Of a stretch of 64,000 nt of DNA, positions 21,707 to 35,585 are shown one piece after another. The DNA is from Sinohyriopsis cumingii (Eukaryota > Mollusca > Bivalvia > Unionida > Unionidae). Both the position numbers and the translations under genes were made by a program. The notes beneath the pieces were generated by a model. That model had not been told where the DNA came from and did no database searches. It worked only from the letters and a program-made list of their open reading frames with translations. The stretch is taken from contig JAPYKE020000567.1 in the NCBI GenBank assembly GCA_028554795.2, forward strand, positions 1 to 64,000, read 5' to 3'. Numbering within the stretch: the stretch's first letter is position 1; each line of letters opens with the position of its first letter.

Positions 21707-21877
21707 TCAAGACAATGAAACAACATTCACACACGACTTCACGCAATGATTTCTTAGGGCGAGTTGATCGGATTTCGTAAGAACCGACAACACATCCCTA
21801 AACGAGGAGGTTGCCCTTTCTTTGTACCCTTTTGGGGTGTTTTGTGATTGAGTGGTTCGCACTTCTTGGGGTGACAT
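21707..21877 (-). CDS. Candidate mini-gene A, unit 4
   Basis: Same 56 codons and promoter as at 3750-3920; no difference noticed. Confidence 0.3.
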   Translation of the reverse strand: MSPQEVRTTQSQNTPKGYKERATSSFRDVLSVLTKSDQLALRNHCVKSCVNVVSLS

Positions 21878-22476
21878 CTTTATCTTTCACTGACGGGAAT
21901 CTCCAGGTCCACTTCCTTTTTATATTGAAATTTTGTCTCCACTGATGGTCGGTACGTCGTAGGAGCTGGATGTCGGGCATCACTCGACGTTGAGGTTTTC
22001 TCAACGGACTAAATCTTGACAGTTCTAAGTTTGGAACACTCCCGTTATGTCTTCGCCTTCGGTCTTGCGTGATGGCACTTTCTTTTATCGGCAGAAACTG
22101 CAGCTAGAAAAGAAGACGTTGTCTCCGGAGAAGTTCAAGTTGCCTTTTATTTTTAATTCAGATTAGGAAAGACGCTCCTTAAATCGTTTGGAATTCCACA
22201 AAGTATTTGAACATAGTAGGCAGGAATAACACAAACAAAATCTCTCGGCAAATGGGTAGTTGGACTATATCTGACGATTTATATAATTTAGCAGCAACCA
22301 ACCACCTTATAGCATTCAGATGTCACTAGTAAAAAAAAGTCTTAATTCTTTTCAGGTGCTACTGCTGAAAGAGTGTGCATGTTGATTGAATTCTTCGTTG
22401 CGTTTATTTTACATCTTTGCAAACTTTCTGTAAATGCGTTTTGTCAGCTCCAGTGCCAAACAACGAATGTTCTCTT

Positions 22477-22716
22477 CTAAAGGATGGCATAAGCACTGTG
22501 TAGACCATACAGCTTCTTCCATGTAAGCCGAGATTTGCTGCCCACACCAGAACTGAAACAGTTGAATTTATCTGCGTCTCCAAGGTAGACAGATCCAGCT
22601 CGAATAATTGATTGGTTTACGGTCCATCCAGATTGCACTTTGGACAATTTGAATCGAGTTTCAAAGGGTAAATAGCCAGGCATAATAACTGTGGTTCGCA
22701 CTTCTTGGAGTGACAT
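22477..22716 (-). CDS. Candidate mini-gene B, unit 4 (S/F/R allele)
   Basis: Same frame with Arg at residue 7 and Ser in place of Thr at residue 36; Phe22 kept. The Arg codon base matches mini-gene A and is probably ancestral. Confidence 0.4.
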   Translation of the reverse strand: MSLQEVRTTVIMPGYLPFETRFKLSKVQSGWTVNQSIIRAGSVYLGDADKFNCFSSGVGSKSRLTWKKLYGLHSAYAIL

Positions 22717-23613
22717 CGTTATCTTTTACTGAAGGGAATCACCGGGTACACTTCCTTTTTATACTAAAATTTGTCTCCACTGATGGTCGGTACGTACGAA
22801 ACAGAAAAATCGAAACAGTACTGTCAATGTCTTCAACGATTAAAAGCCAAAAACAACAACAGGCAATATATATTCTTCTTTCACTGGCTCATTTTAATGA
22901 GGTGCTGCTGGTATCTGCAGTAGTTTGCATAGACGTAGTTGAGATCCGTAGAGTGGTTCATTCATGTCATCATAGTTACCACGTGAAATCTAAAGAGGCA
23001 ATGTACAGGGCCATCGCTTTCACTGGTAAAACGACAAGGTACATGCACAATATCATTTTCCATGGTGGTCGTATTAATACAGACGCAGTCATGCCGTGCT
23101 GCATCGATTATATCACATCGATGTGACCACAGTGCACATCATCACATTCAAATTTATCACTGAATATGAGCCCCATGCTTGATTGTTGTGGTGAATCTTT
23201 ATGTCTTTTTAGCCTGGCTCTGGTATTCATAAGCTAATGGTAGTCTTCCTTTTTTGTACTGGAACTCAACCTACCCGTACAGTAAAAGGTTGTTGTATGG
23301 AATCAAGTACCAGATTCAGAATATGTTTTTAACGACGATTTCGTGATTTTGTAACCATACAATTGTATGGTTCAGACAAAGTTTCTATCCTCTCTGGAAT
23401 GGAAATCTTCTTACAGCACGAAACAGTTCACTACTACACTCGGATCGATAATTCAATGTGAATCCTTTGACTTTGCAGTTGGTATGCATTTCTTTCCATC
23501 GGTATCGGTATTGGTAAAGTAATATTTTGGACCGCCGCTAGCAAAACAGGATCTTCTATTTGAGGTGCTCGTCCATCCATGCATATTAACAATCCCATTC
23601 GATGGGGTGAGTT

Positions 23614-24387
23614 CTATCGAGATGGATGTAGAAACATAATTGGCAAGGGTGTGGTAAGAATTTGTTTTTGATTGGCCTTTGTATTGACCGACGTCGTTGT
23701 GTTCTCTTTGAATTTCGTTGTTCCCTGTAGGACATCAACAATATTTGAACACACAAGGATATAAATCGAGCACATATCGTTGTATTTGACGTTATCTTCC
23801 TGAGACCCGAGCATGTCGTAGCATTCGCTCCACCTACAAATAGTGTCCCGTGAATCCAGAGGTTCGACGTTCACCACGGCTTTACTTCCAGCAATGTGTC
23901 CAAACTCAGGTTTTTTCTTGAAACGTCGATTAGACTAGTGCTCAACATTTCTCTCATTCGATATTATTGTTGTTCGTGGATGGAAGCTTTTCTCGTTCAA
24001 TTGTTCCATGTTGTACTGTGACACGGACCTTTTCATCAGTCGTTAAGAGTAACATGATTGGCATTTGCGAAACATGCATCCATGAAATTCGTAGATGAAT
24101 TTTGGGTCGTTTAAATCGGAACTATCCACCAAATGACTTTGAATGATCTTTTTGTCCCGTCTCTGGTATGCTGCACCCATGTGTCTTCCCTTATGTACAA
24201 TGTATCAACTCAGAGCTTTGGCAGAGTATCCACCGCTGATGAGATGGGGGGTGGGGCTTTGAGATTGTACGATGGCTATTCTGTTCTCAGACATGAATGT
24301 ACTGCGGTACGCTAAATTGTTCACAGCATTGGCGTAAAATGTCGTTATCAGATCGGCAATGTTTGAACATTTCTTCCTGAAAGTCAA
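23614..24387 (-). mobile_element. Polinton-type polymerase B fossil, units 4/5
   Basis: Same fragment as at 5656-6429; no difference noticed. Confidence 0.7.
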
Positions 24388-26150
24388 ATGGGCTGGAAGC
24401 GTGTGGATATTGTTGAGATCTTAATAGTGAATATCCGGAAAGTGCGAGATAACAGCGTTTTGATTGGATTTCGCTTTTGAAAAGTATCATTCCAAACGTT
24501 TTAGGCTAACGAACTCCATTGCACGACCACATCACCCATGCATTTGTCATACCTTCACGTTGATGATTTCGGCACCGTTCATAATGACTTTGGGGCATCT
24601 GGTACCATGTTCTTGAAGAAGACATTTTCCGTCTTATCCGAGATTTTGTGAGCCGTCATCATAGGAAAGCGATCACAGTCTCCGTAACGTTGGATAACCT
24701 CGTCGCTCCTGGTGTGGTCGATGCCGTGTAAGACCCATTAGGCTGGGTTCTCGAGAGATTTTTGCATGTTGGGAATGGAGTGTATAGAACTGGGTTTCAT
24801 TTTTGGCGACTTATTGTATGATGACATCTACGATCTATTCTCCCACACATTGTTTCATCCCACCGTCGGCTGTATCAACACACCCTTTGATAAACGTGAC
24901 AGACACGCCGCTGCCTCTTATTCCAAAAATATGATTGACCTCAGCAAGGTGAACTCAGTAATGGCAAATATATGTCTACATGCTTGAAAAGTTAAAAATG
25001 GCTACATGACCATCAAAAGAAAAAAACTCTCCCAAGCTCCAAATTCACCTGTTGTGCCGAAGGAGAATACTGGGGAAACAGGAATCACTCGTGGTCGGAA
25101 TCATATCTAGGTAGCATATATCAAAGGCAAGTGAAGGAAACTCCGGCTTGTAACAACAAATCAAACAGCTGAAAAAGGCGATGAACAATATGATAATGGT
25201 TATAAAATCCCTATAGTATTTTCTGCCAATATTAAGAAAACTACACCAGGACGAAGATCCAAATGAATCGATTCGGGACCCATGACGCCCTTCAAATGTA
25301 ACAAAAATGTCAGCTGGCTGGTTACAAATATTTGATAATCCAGACGGCATCCCTAACCAAGCAACAAAGTTGTGGCCGCAGACTAAAACATGCATATCCG
25401 AATAGCTCAGCAGCAAAAACCAAATTAGACAATATAATGCACTATGTTGTACCATATGAACAATGAATGAGAAGAAACATTCCTGGGACAGATGCCAAGG
25501 CGTCTTCAACTAAAACTTAAACATAATGTTTTGCATCACGTCTGCGTGATTGGAAATTGCAATCGCAAACAAGCACCATCGTCTATAAGAAAATTTACAT
25601 AACCAAGTGGCAAAGTCAACAACAAGTAAGACTTAAAACAAGCCCCCACAAATAGCTATATCAAAGCAACATAATGATTACATTTAAAAAATATTTCTCC
25701 GTAAAAAGTATTTGACACGAACACATCCACAGGTCAAACTTTGTTATGTATTTAATGACTTATTTATTAAGATTATGTCCTTTTATCATTGTCAGATTTG
25801 TTTCGCTGAGCCTCTGAGGAAACTGTAATACTTACAAAGGGTCCATCAAGTTATTTCAACATTATTTTCGTTTGTTTATAATGAACTTGAATGATCATCT
25901 CATTTTGACAGACTCATCTTCTGTGAATTACGTTTATTCCCGCTATTGGTTAGGACTGTGAATCCGCATTGTATGATGCAGATTGTTCGGATTGCCTTGA
26001 TGGAAGTTTGTAAGTAAATGTCTGTTTGTATTGACATTTCTGCATGCATCTTATGTGGTTATTACTTTTGTTTACAACCAGTTGACATGGGATCTAAATG
26101 AAAAACTAAAGAAATTTGAGTGTATCAATTTTATTCTATAAACCGGGTAT

Positions 26151-26988
26151 TTACAAATTTTGTTGAAATCCGTAATGAATATTCAAACTAATTTTAAAGC
26201 TGAATGAGTATTGAAACTTCTTGGTCTTGACATCGTAGATATCAAATGTATATATAGTTATGAAATAAAGTTGCAATCTCTCTTCTTGTCTGTTTGGTTT
26301 GAAGAGCATAATGCAGCTCTTATTTTCATTGATTTTAAAATTATATTTTGCCGAGTATAATTGAGCGATATCAAGCATTGCATGCAAATGAGCATTGATA
26401 TTCGTTGTATGAGTGACATCATCAGCCGACGCAAACTTCTCAGCAGAAATTAAAGATAGGTTATTCCTAACTTGGAATTTTCTAACAACTTTAAAATTTC
26501 GTTATTATATACCAGCTATATAAGCGTGGATAGCACTCTGCCTTGTCGGACACCTTGTCTAATTGGTAACGGTTCTAATTTAATGCCATTCGCGAAACAA
26601 TGCTATAGATATTAGCTTCTACGGATCTGCAATTACAGTGTAGTTTGCCAGAAATTCCTGATATGGAAATATTTATGAAAAGACCCTCGTGCCATACAGT
26701 GACAACCGCCTTTCTTATTTACAGAAATGCGACATAGACTTTGACTCTAATTTTCGGCTAGCGAAGGTAGCTTGATGTAAATTGCACGATGCCGTTCTAC
26801 CGCTGGATCCCTTTTGAGAGTCCAGCTCTTGAGCGTTAGGGACAATGAATAAAGTCTAACCTATAGACATTTTTAAAATAGTTTATGCAAAACAGGCAGT
26901 AAAAAGACAGCTCTGAAGTGATCATGGTCATTTTTACACTTTCTTCGAAATTTGAAATTGGTACAATTATGCCAACCTTCAAGGCAAG
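26151..26988 (-). mobile_element. LINE reverse transcriptase remnant, unit 5
   Basis: Same remnant, with AA at 26155-26156. This changes the last codon of the open segment carrying NENKS from Gly to Leu. Confidence 0.85.
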
Positions 26989-27692
26989 TGGTATATAACA
27001 ATGTTTTGAAGTCTGTCCTCATCTTTTGGACTCAAGCGTTTACTTCTTCTCGCCCGAGAGATAGATTTCGCGAAAGTTGCGATAAAGCACTTGTGTGTGA
27101 TTCGCAGTTGGGATAGGAGACAATGGAGTTTGAAACACTTTTTGTGTGTCGTTTTCTTCTTCCGTTCATGAGGCTGCATCTGTCTTCGGGTCACTTGGGG
27201 CTTTTGGCTTTTAATCGTCGCCTTTAAATCTCTTTTCGTCGATTTATCTGTTTCGTGTAAAGCTTTCTGGTAAAAAGTTCAAGACATTGACAGTACCGTT
27301 TCGATTTTTCTGTTTCTGACAAATGTGTGCGTCTAATCAATCAACGAATTTCAATCTTGTGGCAACTGTGACATCTCGTTGGGATTAGGATTTCGAGGTA
27401 TATCAGGTATCTGTTGATAGCACCAATGATGGAATTCCATCCATCCTTTAAAAGGTACTAACGACAGCTTTTGTCCTTGCAAGGTACACGTATTAGGCCT
27501 TCATATGAAGGGGGTCTTCTTCTATCTTCTCATATCTCATAGAAGTTGCTAAGCATAAGATCTGTACAAAAGAACAGCATTAGAATCTTTTCTTTTGACT
27601 GACGTATATTTTCTTTTTGACTATTGGTAAAAGAACGCTCAGATGTTTTCGTAAGAATTCTTGCTGTAGCTTGGACAAAACTACCGTTCCTT

Positions 27693-27863
27693 TCAAGACA
27701 ATGAAACAACATTCACACACGACTTCACGCAATGATTTCTTAGGGCGAGTTGATCGGATTTCGTAAGAACCGACAACACATCCCTAAACGAGGAGGTTGC
27801 CCTTTCTTTGTACCCTTTTGGGGTGTTTTGTGATTGAGTGGTTCGCACTTCTTGGGGTGACAT
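27693..27863 (-). CDS. Candidate mini-gene A, unit 5
   Basis: Same 56 codons and promoter as at 3750-3920; no difference noticed. Confidence 0.3.
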   Translation of the reverse strand: MSPQEVRTTQSQNTPKGYKERATSSFRDVLSVLTKSDQLALRNHCVKSCVNVVSLS

Positions 27864-28462
27864 CTTTATCTTTCACTGACGGGAATCTCCAGGTCCACTT
27901 CCTTTTTATATTGAAATTTTGTCTCCACTGATGGTCGGTACGTCGTAGGAGCTGGATGTCGGGCATCACTCGACGTTGAGGTTTTCTCAACGGACTAAAT
28001 CTTGACAGTTCTAAGTTTGGAACACTCCCGTTATGTCTTCGCCTTCGGTCTTGCGTGATGGCACTTTCTTTTATCGGCAGAAACTGCAGCTAGAAAAGAA
28101 GACGTTGTCTCCGGAGAAGTTCAAGTTGCCTTTTATTTTTAATTCAGATTAGGAAAGACGCTCCTTAAATCGTTTGGAATTCCACAAAGTATTTGAACAT
28201 AGTAGGCAGGAATAACACAAACAAAATCTCTCGGCAAATGGGTAGTTGGACTATATCTGACGATTTATATAATTTAGCAGCAACCAACCACCTTATAGCA
28301 TTCAGATGTCACTAGTAAAAAAAAGTCTTAATTCTTTTCAGGTGCTACTGCTGAAAGAGTGTGCATGTTGATTGAATTCTTCGTTGCGTTTATTTTACAT
28401 CTTTGCAAACTTTCTGTAAATGCGTTTTGTCAGCTCCAGTGCCAAACAACGAATGTTCTCTT

Positions 28463-28702
28463 CTAAAGGATGGCATAAGCACTGTGTAGACCATACAGCT
28501 TCTTCCATGTAAGCCGAGATTTGCTGCCCACACCAGAACTGAAACAGTTGAATTTATCTGCGTCTCCAAGGTAGACAGATCCAGCTCGAATAATTGTTTG
28601 GTTTACGGTCCATCCAGATTGCACTTTGGACAATTTTAATCGAGTTTCAAAGGGTAAATAGCCAGGCATAATAACTGTGGTTTGCACTTCTTGGAGTGAC
28701 AT
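28463..28702 (-). CDS. Candidate mini-gene B, unit 5 (T/L/Q allele)
   Basis: Same frame as at 4519-4758 with Leu at residue 22. Confidence 0.4.
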   Translation of the reverse strand: MSLQEVQTTVIMPGYLPFETRLKLSKVQSGWTVNQTIIRAGSVYLGDADKFNCFSSGVGSKSRLTWKKLYGLHSAYAIL

Positions 28703-29599
28703 CGTTATCTTTTACTGAAGGGAATCACCGGGTACACTTCCTTTTTATACTAAAATTTGTCTCCACTGATGGTCGGTACGTACGAAACAGAAAAATCGAA
28801 ACAGTACTGTCAATGTCTTCAACGATTAAAAGCCAAAAACAACAACAGGCAATATATATTCTTCTTTCACTGGCTCATTTTAATGAGGTGCTGCTGGTAT
28901 CTGCAGTAGTTTGCATAGACGTAGTTGAGATCCGTAGAGTGGTTCATTCATGTCATCATAGTTACCACGTGAAATCTAAAGAGGCAATGTACAGGGCCAT
29001 CGCTTTCACTGGTAAAACGACAAGGTACATGCACAATATCATTTTCCATGGTGGTCGTATTAATACAGACGCAGTCATGCCGTGCTGCATCGATTATATC
29101 ACATCGATGTGACCACAGTGCACATCATCACATTCAAATTTATCACTGAATATGAGCCCCATGCTTGATTGTTGTGGTGAATCTTTATGTCTTTTTAGCC
29201 TGGCTCTGGTATTCATAAGCTCATGGTAGTCTTCCTTTTTTGTACTGGAACTCAACCTACCCGTACAGTAAAAGGTTGTTGTATGGAATCAAGTACCAGA
29301 TTCAGAATATGTTTTTAACGACGATTTCGTGATTTTGTAACCATACAATTGTATGGTTCAGACAAAGTTTCTATCCTCTCTGGAATGGAAATCTTCTTAC
29401 AGCACGAAACAGTTCACTACTACACTCGGATCGATAATTCAATGTGAATCCTTTGACTTTGCAGTTGGTATGCATTTCTTTCCATCGGTATCGGTATTGG
29501 TAAAGTAATATTTTGGACCGCCGCTAGCAAAACAGGATCTTCTATTTGAGGTGCTCGTCCATCCATGCATATTAACAATCCCATTCGATGGGGTGAGTT

Positions 29600-30373
29600 C
29601 TATCGAGATGGATGTAGAAACATAATTGGCAAGGGTGTGGTAAGAATTTGTTTTTGATTGGCCTTTGTATTGACCGACGTCGTTGTGTTCTCTTTGAATT
29701 TCGTTGTTCCCTGTAGGACATCAACAATATTTGAACACACAAGGATATAAATCGAGCACATATCGTTGTATTTGACGTTATCTTCCTGAGACCCGAGCAT
29801 GTCGTAGCATTCGCTCCACCTACAAATAGTGTCCCGTGAATCCAGAGGTTCGACGTTCACCACGGCTTTACTTCCAGCAATGTGTCCAAACTCAGGTTTT
29901 TTCTTGAAACGTCGATTAGACTAGTGCTCAACATTTCTCTCATTCGATATTATTGTTGTTCGTGGATGGAAGCTTTTCTCGTTCAATTGTTCCATGTTGT
30001 ACTGTGACACGGACCTTTTCATCAGTCGTTAAGAGTAACATGATTGGCATTTGCGAAACATGCATCCATGAAATTCGTAGATGAATTTTGGGTCGTTTAA
30101 ATCGGAACTATCCACCAAATGACTTTGAATGATCTTTTTGTCCCGTCTCTGGTATGCTGCACCCATGTGTCTTCCCTTATGTACAATGTATCAACTCAGA
30201 GCTTTGGCAGAGTATCCACCGCTGATGAGATGGGGGGTGGGGCTTTGAGATTGTACGATGGCTATTCTGTTCTCAGACATGAATGTACTGCGGTACGCTA
30301 AATTGTTCACAGCATTGGCGTAAAATGTCGTTATCAGATCGGCAATGTTTGAACATTTCTTCCTGAAAGTCAA
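29600..30373 (-). mobile_element. Polinton-type polymerase B fossil, units 5/6
   Basis: Same fragment as at 5656-6429; no difference noticed. Confidence 0.7.
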
Positions 30374-32136
30374 ATGGGCTGGAAGCGTGTGGATATTGTT
30401 GAGATCTTAATAGTGAATATCCGGAAAGTGCGAGATAACAGCGTTTTGATTGGATTTCGCTTTTGAAAAGTATCATTCCAAACGTTTTAGGCTAACGAAC
30501 TCCATTGCACGACCACATCACCCATGCATTTGTCATACCTTCACGTTGATGATTTCGGCACCGTTCATAATGACTTTGGGGCATCTGGTACCATGTTCTT
30601 GAAGAAGACATTTTCCGTCTTATCCGAGATTTTGTGAGCCGTCATCATAGGAAAGCGATCACAGTCTCCGTAACGTTGGATAACCTCGTCGCTCCTGGTG
30701 TGGTCGATGCCGTGTAAGACCCATTAGGCTGGGTTCTCGAGAGATTTTTGCATGTTGGGAATGGAGTGTATAGAACTGGGTTTCATTTTTGGCGACTTAT
30801 TGTATGATGACATCTACGATCTATTCTCCCACACATTGTTTCATCCCACCGTCGGCTGTATCAACACACCCTTTGATAAACGTGACAGACACGCCGCTGC
30901 CTCTTATTCCAAAAATATGATTGACCTCAGCAAGGTGAACTCAGTAATGGCAAATATATGTCTACATGCTTGAAAAGTTAAAAATGGCTACATGACCATC
31001 AAAAGAAAAAAACTCTCCCAAGCTCCAAATTCACCTGTTGTGCCGAAGGAGAATACTGGGGAAACAGGAATCACTCGTGGTCGGAATCATATCTAGGTAG
31101 CATATATCAAAGGCAAGTGAAGGAAACTCCGGCTTGTAACAACAAATCAAACAGCTGAAAAAGGCGATGAACAATATGATAATGGTTATAAAATCCCTAT
31201 AGTATTTTCTGCCAATATTAAGAAAACTACACCAGGACGAAGATCCAAATGAATCGATTCGGGACCCATGACGCCCTTCAAATGTAACAAAAATGTCAGC
31301 TGGCTGGTTACAAATATTTGATAATCCAGACGGCATCCCTAACCAAGCAACAAAGTTGTGGCCGCAGACTAAAACATGCATATCCGAATAGCTCAGCAGC
31401 AAAAACCAAATTAGACAATATAATGCACTATGTTGTACCATATGAACAATGAATGAGAAGAAACATTCCTGGGACAGATGCCAAGGCGTCTTCAACTAAA
31501 ACTTAAACATAATGTTTTGCATCACGTCTGCGTGATTGGAAATTGCAATCGCAAACAAGCACCATCGTCTATAAGAAAATTTACATAACCAAGTGGCAAA
31601 GTCAACAACAAGTAAGACTTAAAACAAGCCCCCACAAATAGCTATATCAAAGCAACATAATGATTACATTTAAAAAATATTTCTCCGTAAAAAGTATTTG
31701 CCACGAACACATCCACAGGTCAAACTTTGTTATGTATTTAATGACTTATTTATTAAGATTATGTCCTTTTATCATTGTCAGATTTGTTTCGCTGAGCCTC
31801 TGAGGAAACTGTAATACTTACAAAGGGTCCATCAAGTTATTTCAACATTATTTTCGTTTGTTTATAATGAACTTGAATGATCATCTCATTTTGACAGACT
31901 CATCTTCTGTGAATTACGTTTATTCCCGCTATTGGTTAGGACTGTGAATCCGCATTGTATGATGCAGATTGTTCGGATTGCCTTGATGGAAGTTTGTAAG
32001 TAAATGTCTGTTTGTATTGACATTTCTGCATGCATCTTATGTGGTTATTACTTTTGTTTACAACCAGTTGACATGGGATCTAAATGAAAAACTAAAGAAA
32101 TTTGAGTGTATCAATTTTATTCTATAAACCGGGTAT

Positions 32137-32974
32137 TTACCCATTTTGTTGAAATCCGTAATGAATATTCAAACTAATTTTAAAGCTGAATGAGTATTGA
32201 AACTTCTTGGTCTTGACATCGTAGATATCAAATGTATATATAGTTATGAAATAAAGTTGCAATCTCTCTTCTTGTCTGTTTGGTTTGAAGAGCATAATGC
32301 AGCTCTTATTTTCATTGATTTTAAAATTATATTTTGCCGAGTATAATTGAGCGATATCAAGCATTGCATGCAAATGAGCATTGATATTCGTTGTATGAGT
32401 GACATCATCAGCCGACGCAAACTTCTCAGCAGAAATTAAAGATAGGTTATTCCTAACTTGGAATTTTCTAACAACTTTAAAATTTCGTTATTATATACCA
32501 GCTATGGAAGCGTGGATAGCACTCTGCCTTGTCGGACACCTTGTCTAATTGGTAACGGTTCTAATTTAATGCCATTCGCGAAACAATGCTATAGATATTA
32601 GCTTCTACGGATCTGCAATTACAGTGTAGTTTGCCAGAAATTCCTGATATGGAAATATTTATGAAAAGACCCTCGTGCCATACAGTGACAACCGCCTTTC
32701 TTATTTACAGAAATGCGACATAGACTTTGACTCTAATTTTCGGCTAGCGAAGGTAGCTTGATGTAAATTGCACGATGCCGTTCTACCGCTGGATCCCTTT
32801 TGAGAGTCCAGCTCTTGAGCGTTAGGGACAATGAATAAAGTCTAACCTATAGACATTTTTAAAATAGTTTATGCAAAACAGGCAGTAAAAAGACAGCTCT
32901 GAAGTGATCATGGTCATTTTTACACTTTCTTCGAAATTTGAAATTGGTACAATTATGCCAACCTTCAAGGCAAG
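32137..32974 (-). mobile_element. LINE reverse transcriptase remnant, unit 6
   Basis: Same remnant, with the GG doublet after the RQGVRQG block, as in unit 4. Confidence 0.85.
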
Positions 32975-33678
32975 TGGTATATAACAATGTTTTGAAGTCT
33001 GTCCTCATCTTTTGGACTCAAGCGTTTACTTCTTCTCGCCCGAGAGATAGATTTCGCGAAAGTTGCGATAAAGCACTTGTGTGTGATTCGCAGTTGGGAT
33101 AGGAGACAATGGAGTTTGAAACACTTTTTGTGTGTCGTTTTCTTCTTCCGTTCATGAGGCTGCATCTGTCTTCGGGTCACTTGGGGCTTTTGGCTTTTAA
33201 TCGTCGCCTTTAAATCTCTTTTCGTCGATTTATCTGTTTCGTGTAAAGCTTTCTGGTAAAAAGTTCAAGACATTGACAGTACCGTTTCGATTTTTCTGTT
33301 TCTGACAAATGTGTGCGTCTAATCAATCAACGAATTTCAATCTTGTGGCAACTGTGACATCTCGTTGGGATTAGGATTTCGAGGTATATCAGGTATCTGT
33401 TGATAGCACCAATGATGGAATTCCATCCATCCTTTAAAAGGTACTAACGACAGCTTTTGTCCTTGCAAGGTACACGTATTAGGCCTTCATATGAAGGGGG
33501 TCTTCTTCTATCTTCTCATATCTCATAGAAGTTGCTAAGCATAAGATCTGTACAAAAGAACAGCATTAGAATCTTTTCTTTTGACTGACGTATATTTTCT
33601 TTTTGACTATTGGTAAAAGAACGCTCAGATGTTTTCGTAAGAATTCTTGCTGTAGCTTGGACAAAACTACCGTTCCTT

Positions 33679-33849
33679 TCAAGACAATGAAACAACATTC
33701 ACACACGACTTCACGCAATGATTTCTTAGGGCGAGTTGATCGGATTTCGTAAGAACCGACAACACATCCCTAAACGAGGAGGTTGCCCTTTCTTTGTACC
33801 CTTTTGGGGTGTTTTGTGATTGAGTGGTTCGCACTTCTTGGGGTGACAT
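33679..33849 (-). CDS. Candidate mini-gene A, unit 6
   Basis: Same 56 codons and promoter as at 3750-3920; no difference noticed. Confidence 0.3.
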   Translation of the reverse strand: MSPQEVRTTQSQNTPKGYKERATSSFRDVLSVLTKSDQLALRNHCVKSCVNVVSLS

Positions 33850-34448
33850 CTTTATCTTTCACTGACGGGAATCTCCAGGTCCACTTCCTTTTTATATTGA
33901 AATTTTGTCTCCACTGATGGTCGGTACGTCGTAGGAGCTGGATGTCGGGCATCACTCGACGTTGAGGTTTTCTCAACGGACTAAATCTTGACAGTTCTAA
34001 GTTTGGAACACTCCCGTTATGTCTTCGCCTTCGGTCTTGCGTGATGGCACTTTCTTTTATCGGCAGAAACTGCAGCTAGAAAAGAAGACGTTGTCTCCGG
34101 AGAAGTTCAAGTTGCCTTTTATTTTTAATTCAGATTAGGAAAGACGCTCCTTAAATCGTTTGGAATTCCACAAAGTATTTGAACATAGTAGGCAGGAATA
34201 ACACAAACAAAATCTCTCGGCAAATGGGTAGTTGGACTATATCTGACGATTTATATAATTTAGCAGCAACCAACCACCTTATAGCATTCAGATGTCACTA
34301 GTAAAAAAAAGTCTTAATTCTTTTCAGGTGCTACTGCTGAAAGAGTGTGCATGTTGATTGAATTCTTCGTTGCGTTTATTTTACATCTTTGCAAACTTTC
34401 TGTAAATGCGTTTTGTCAGCTCCAGTGCCAAACAACGAATGTTCTCTT

Positions 34449-34688
34449 CTAAAGGATGGCATAAGCACTGTGTAGACCATACAGCTTCTTCCATGTAAGC
34501 CGAGATTTGCTGCCCACACCAGAACTGAAACAGTTGAATTTATCTGCGTCTCCAAGGTAGACAGATCCAGCTCGAATAATTGATTGGTTTACGGTCCATC
34601 CAGATTGCACTTTGGACAATTTGAATCGAGTTTCAAAGGGTAAATAGCCAGGCATAATAACTGTGGTTCGCACTTCTTGGAGTGACAT
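34449..34688 (-). CDS. Candidate mini-gene B, unit 6 (S/F/R allele)
   Basis: Same frame as in unit 4: Arg7, Phe22, Ser36. Confidence 0.4.
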   Translation of the reverse strand: MSLQEVRTTVIMPGYLPFETRFKLSKVQSGWTVNQSIIRAGSVYLGDADKFNCFSSGVGSKSRLTWKKLYGLHSAYAIL

Positions 34689-35585
34689 CGTTATCTTTTA
34701 CTGAAGGGAATCACCGGGTACACTTCCTTTTTATACTAAAATTTGTCTCCACTGATGGTCGGTACGTACGAAACAGAAAAATCGAAACAGTACTGTCAAT
34801 GTCTTCAACGATTAAAAGCCAAAAACAACAACAGGCAATATATATTCTTCTTTCACTGGCTCATTTTAATGAGGTGCTGCTGGTATCTGCAGTAGTTTGC
34901 ATAGACGTAGTTGAGATCCGTAGAGTGGTTCATTCATGTCATCATAGTTACCACGTGAAATCTAAAGAGGCAATGTACAGGGCCATCGCTTTCACTGGTA
35001 AAACGACAAGGTACATGCACAATATCATTTTCCATGGTGGTCGTATTAATACAGACGCAGTCATGCCGTGCTGCATCGATTATATCACATCGATGTGACC
35101 ACAGTGCACATCATCACATTCAAATTTATCACTGAATATGAGCCCCATGCTTGATTGTTGTGGTGAATCTTTATGTCTTTTTAGCCTGGCTCTGGTATTC
35201 ATAAGCTAATGGTAGTCTTCCTTTTTTGTACTGGAACTCAACCTACCCGTACAGTAAAAGGTTGTTGTATGGAATCAAGTACCAGATTCAGAATATGTTT
35301 TTAACGACGATTTCGTGATTTTGTAACCATACAATTGTATGGTTCAGACAAAGTTTCTATCCTCTCTGGAATGGAAATCTTCTTACAGCACGAAACAGTT
35401 CACTACTACACTCGGATCGATAATTCAATGTGAATCCTTTGACTTTGCAGTTGGTATGCATTTCTTTCCATCGGTATCGGTATTGGTAAAGTAATATTTT
35501 GGACCGCCGCTAGCAAAACAGGATCTTCTATTTGAGGTGCTCGTCCATCCATGCATATTAACAATCCCATTCGATGGGGTGAGTT

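Larger units (their letters stand above)
17960..23945 (+). repeat. Array unit 4 (5,986 bp), S/F/R haplotype
   Basis: C, CC, GG at 20534-20535, T, then A at 22611 with the S/F/R allele of mini-gene B, and A at the last site. Same haplotype as units 6 and 9. Confidence 0.95.
23946..29931 (+). repeat. Array unit 5 (5,986 bp)
   Basis: A at 25715, AA at 26155-26156, AT at the third site, T, T/L/Q allele of mini-gene B, C at the last site. Same haplotype as unit 10, which lies exactly five units further on. Confidence 0.95.
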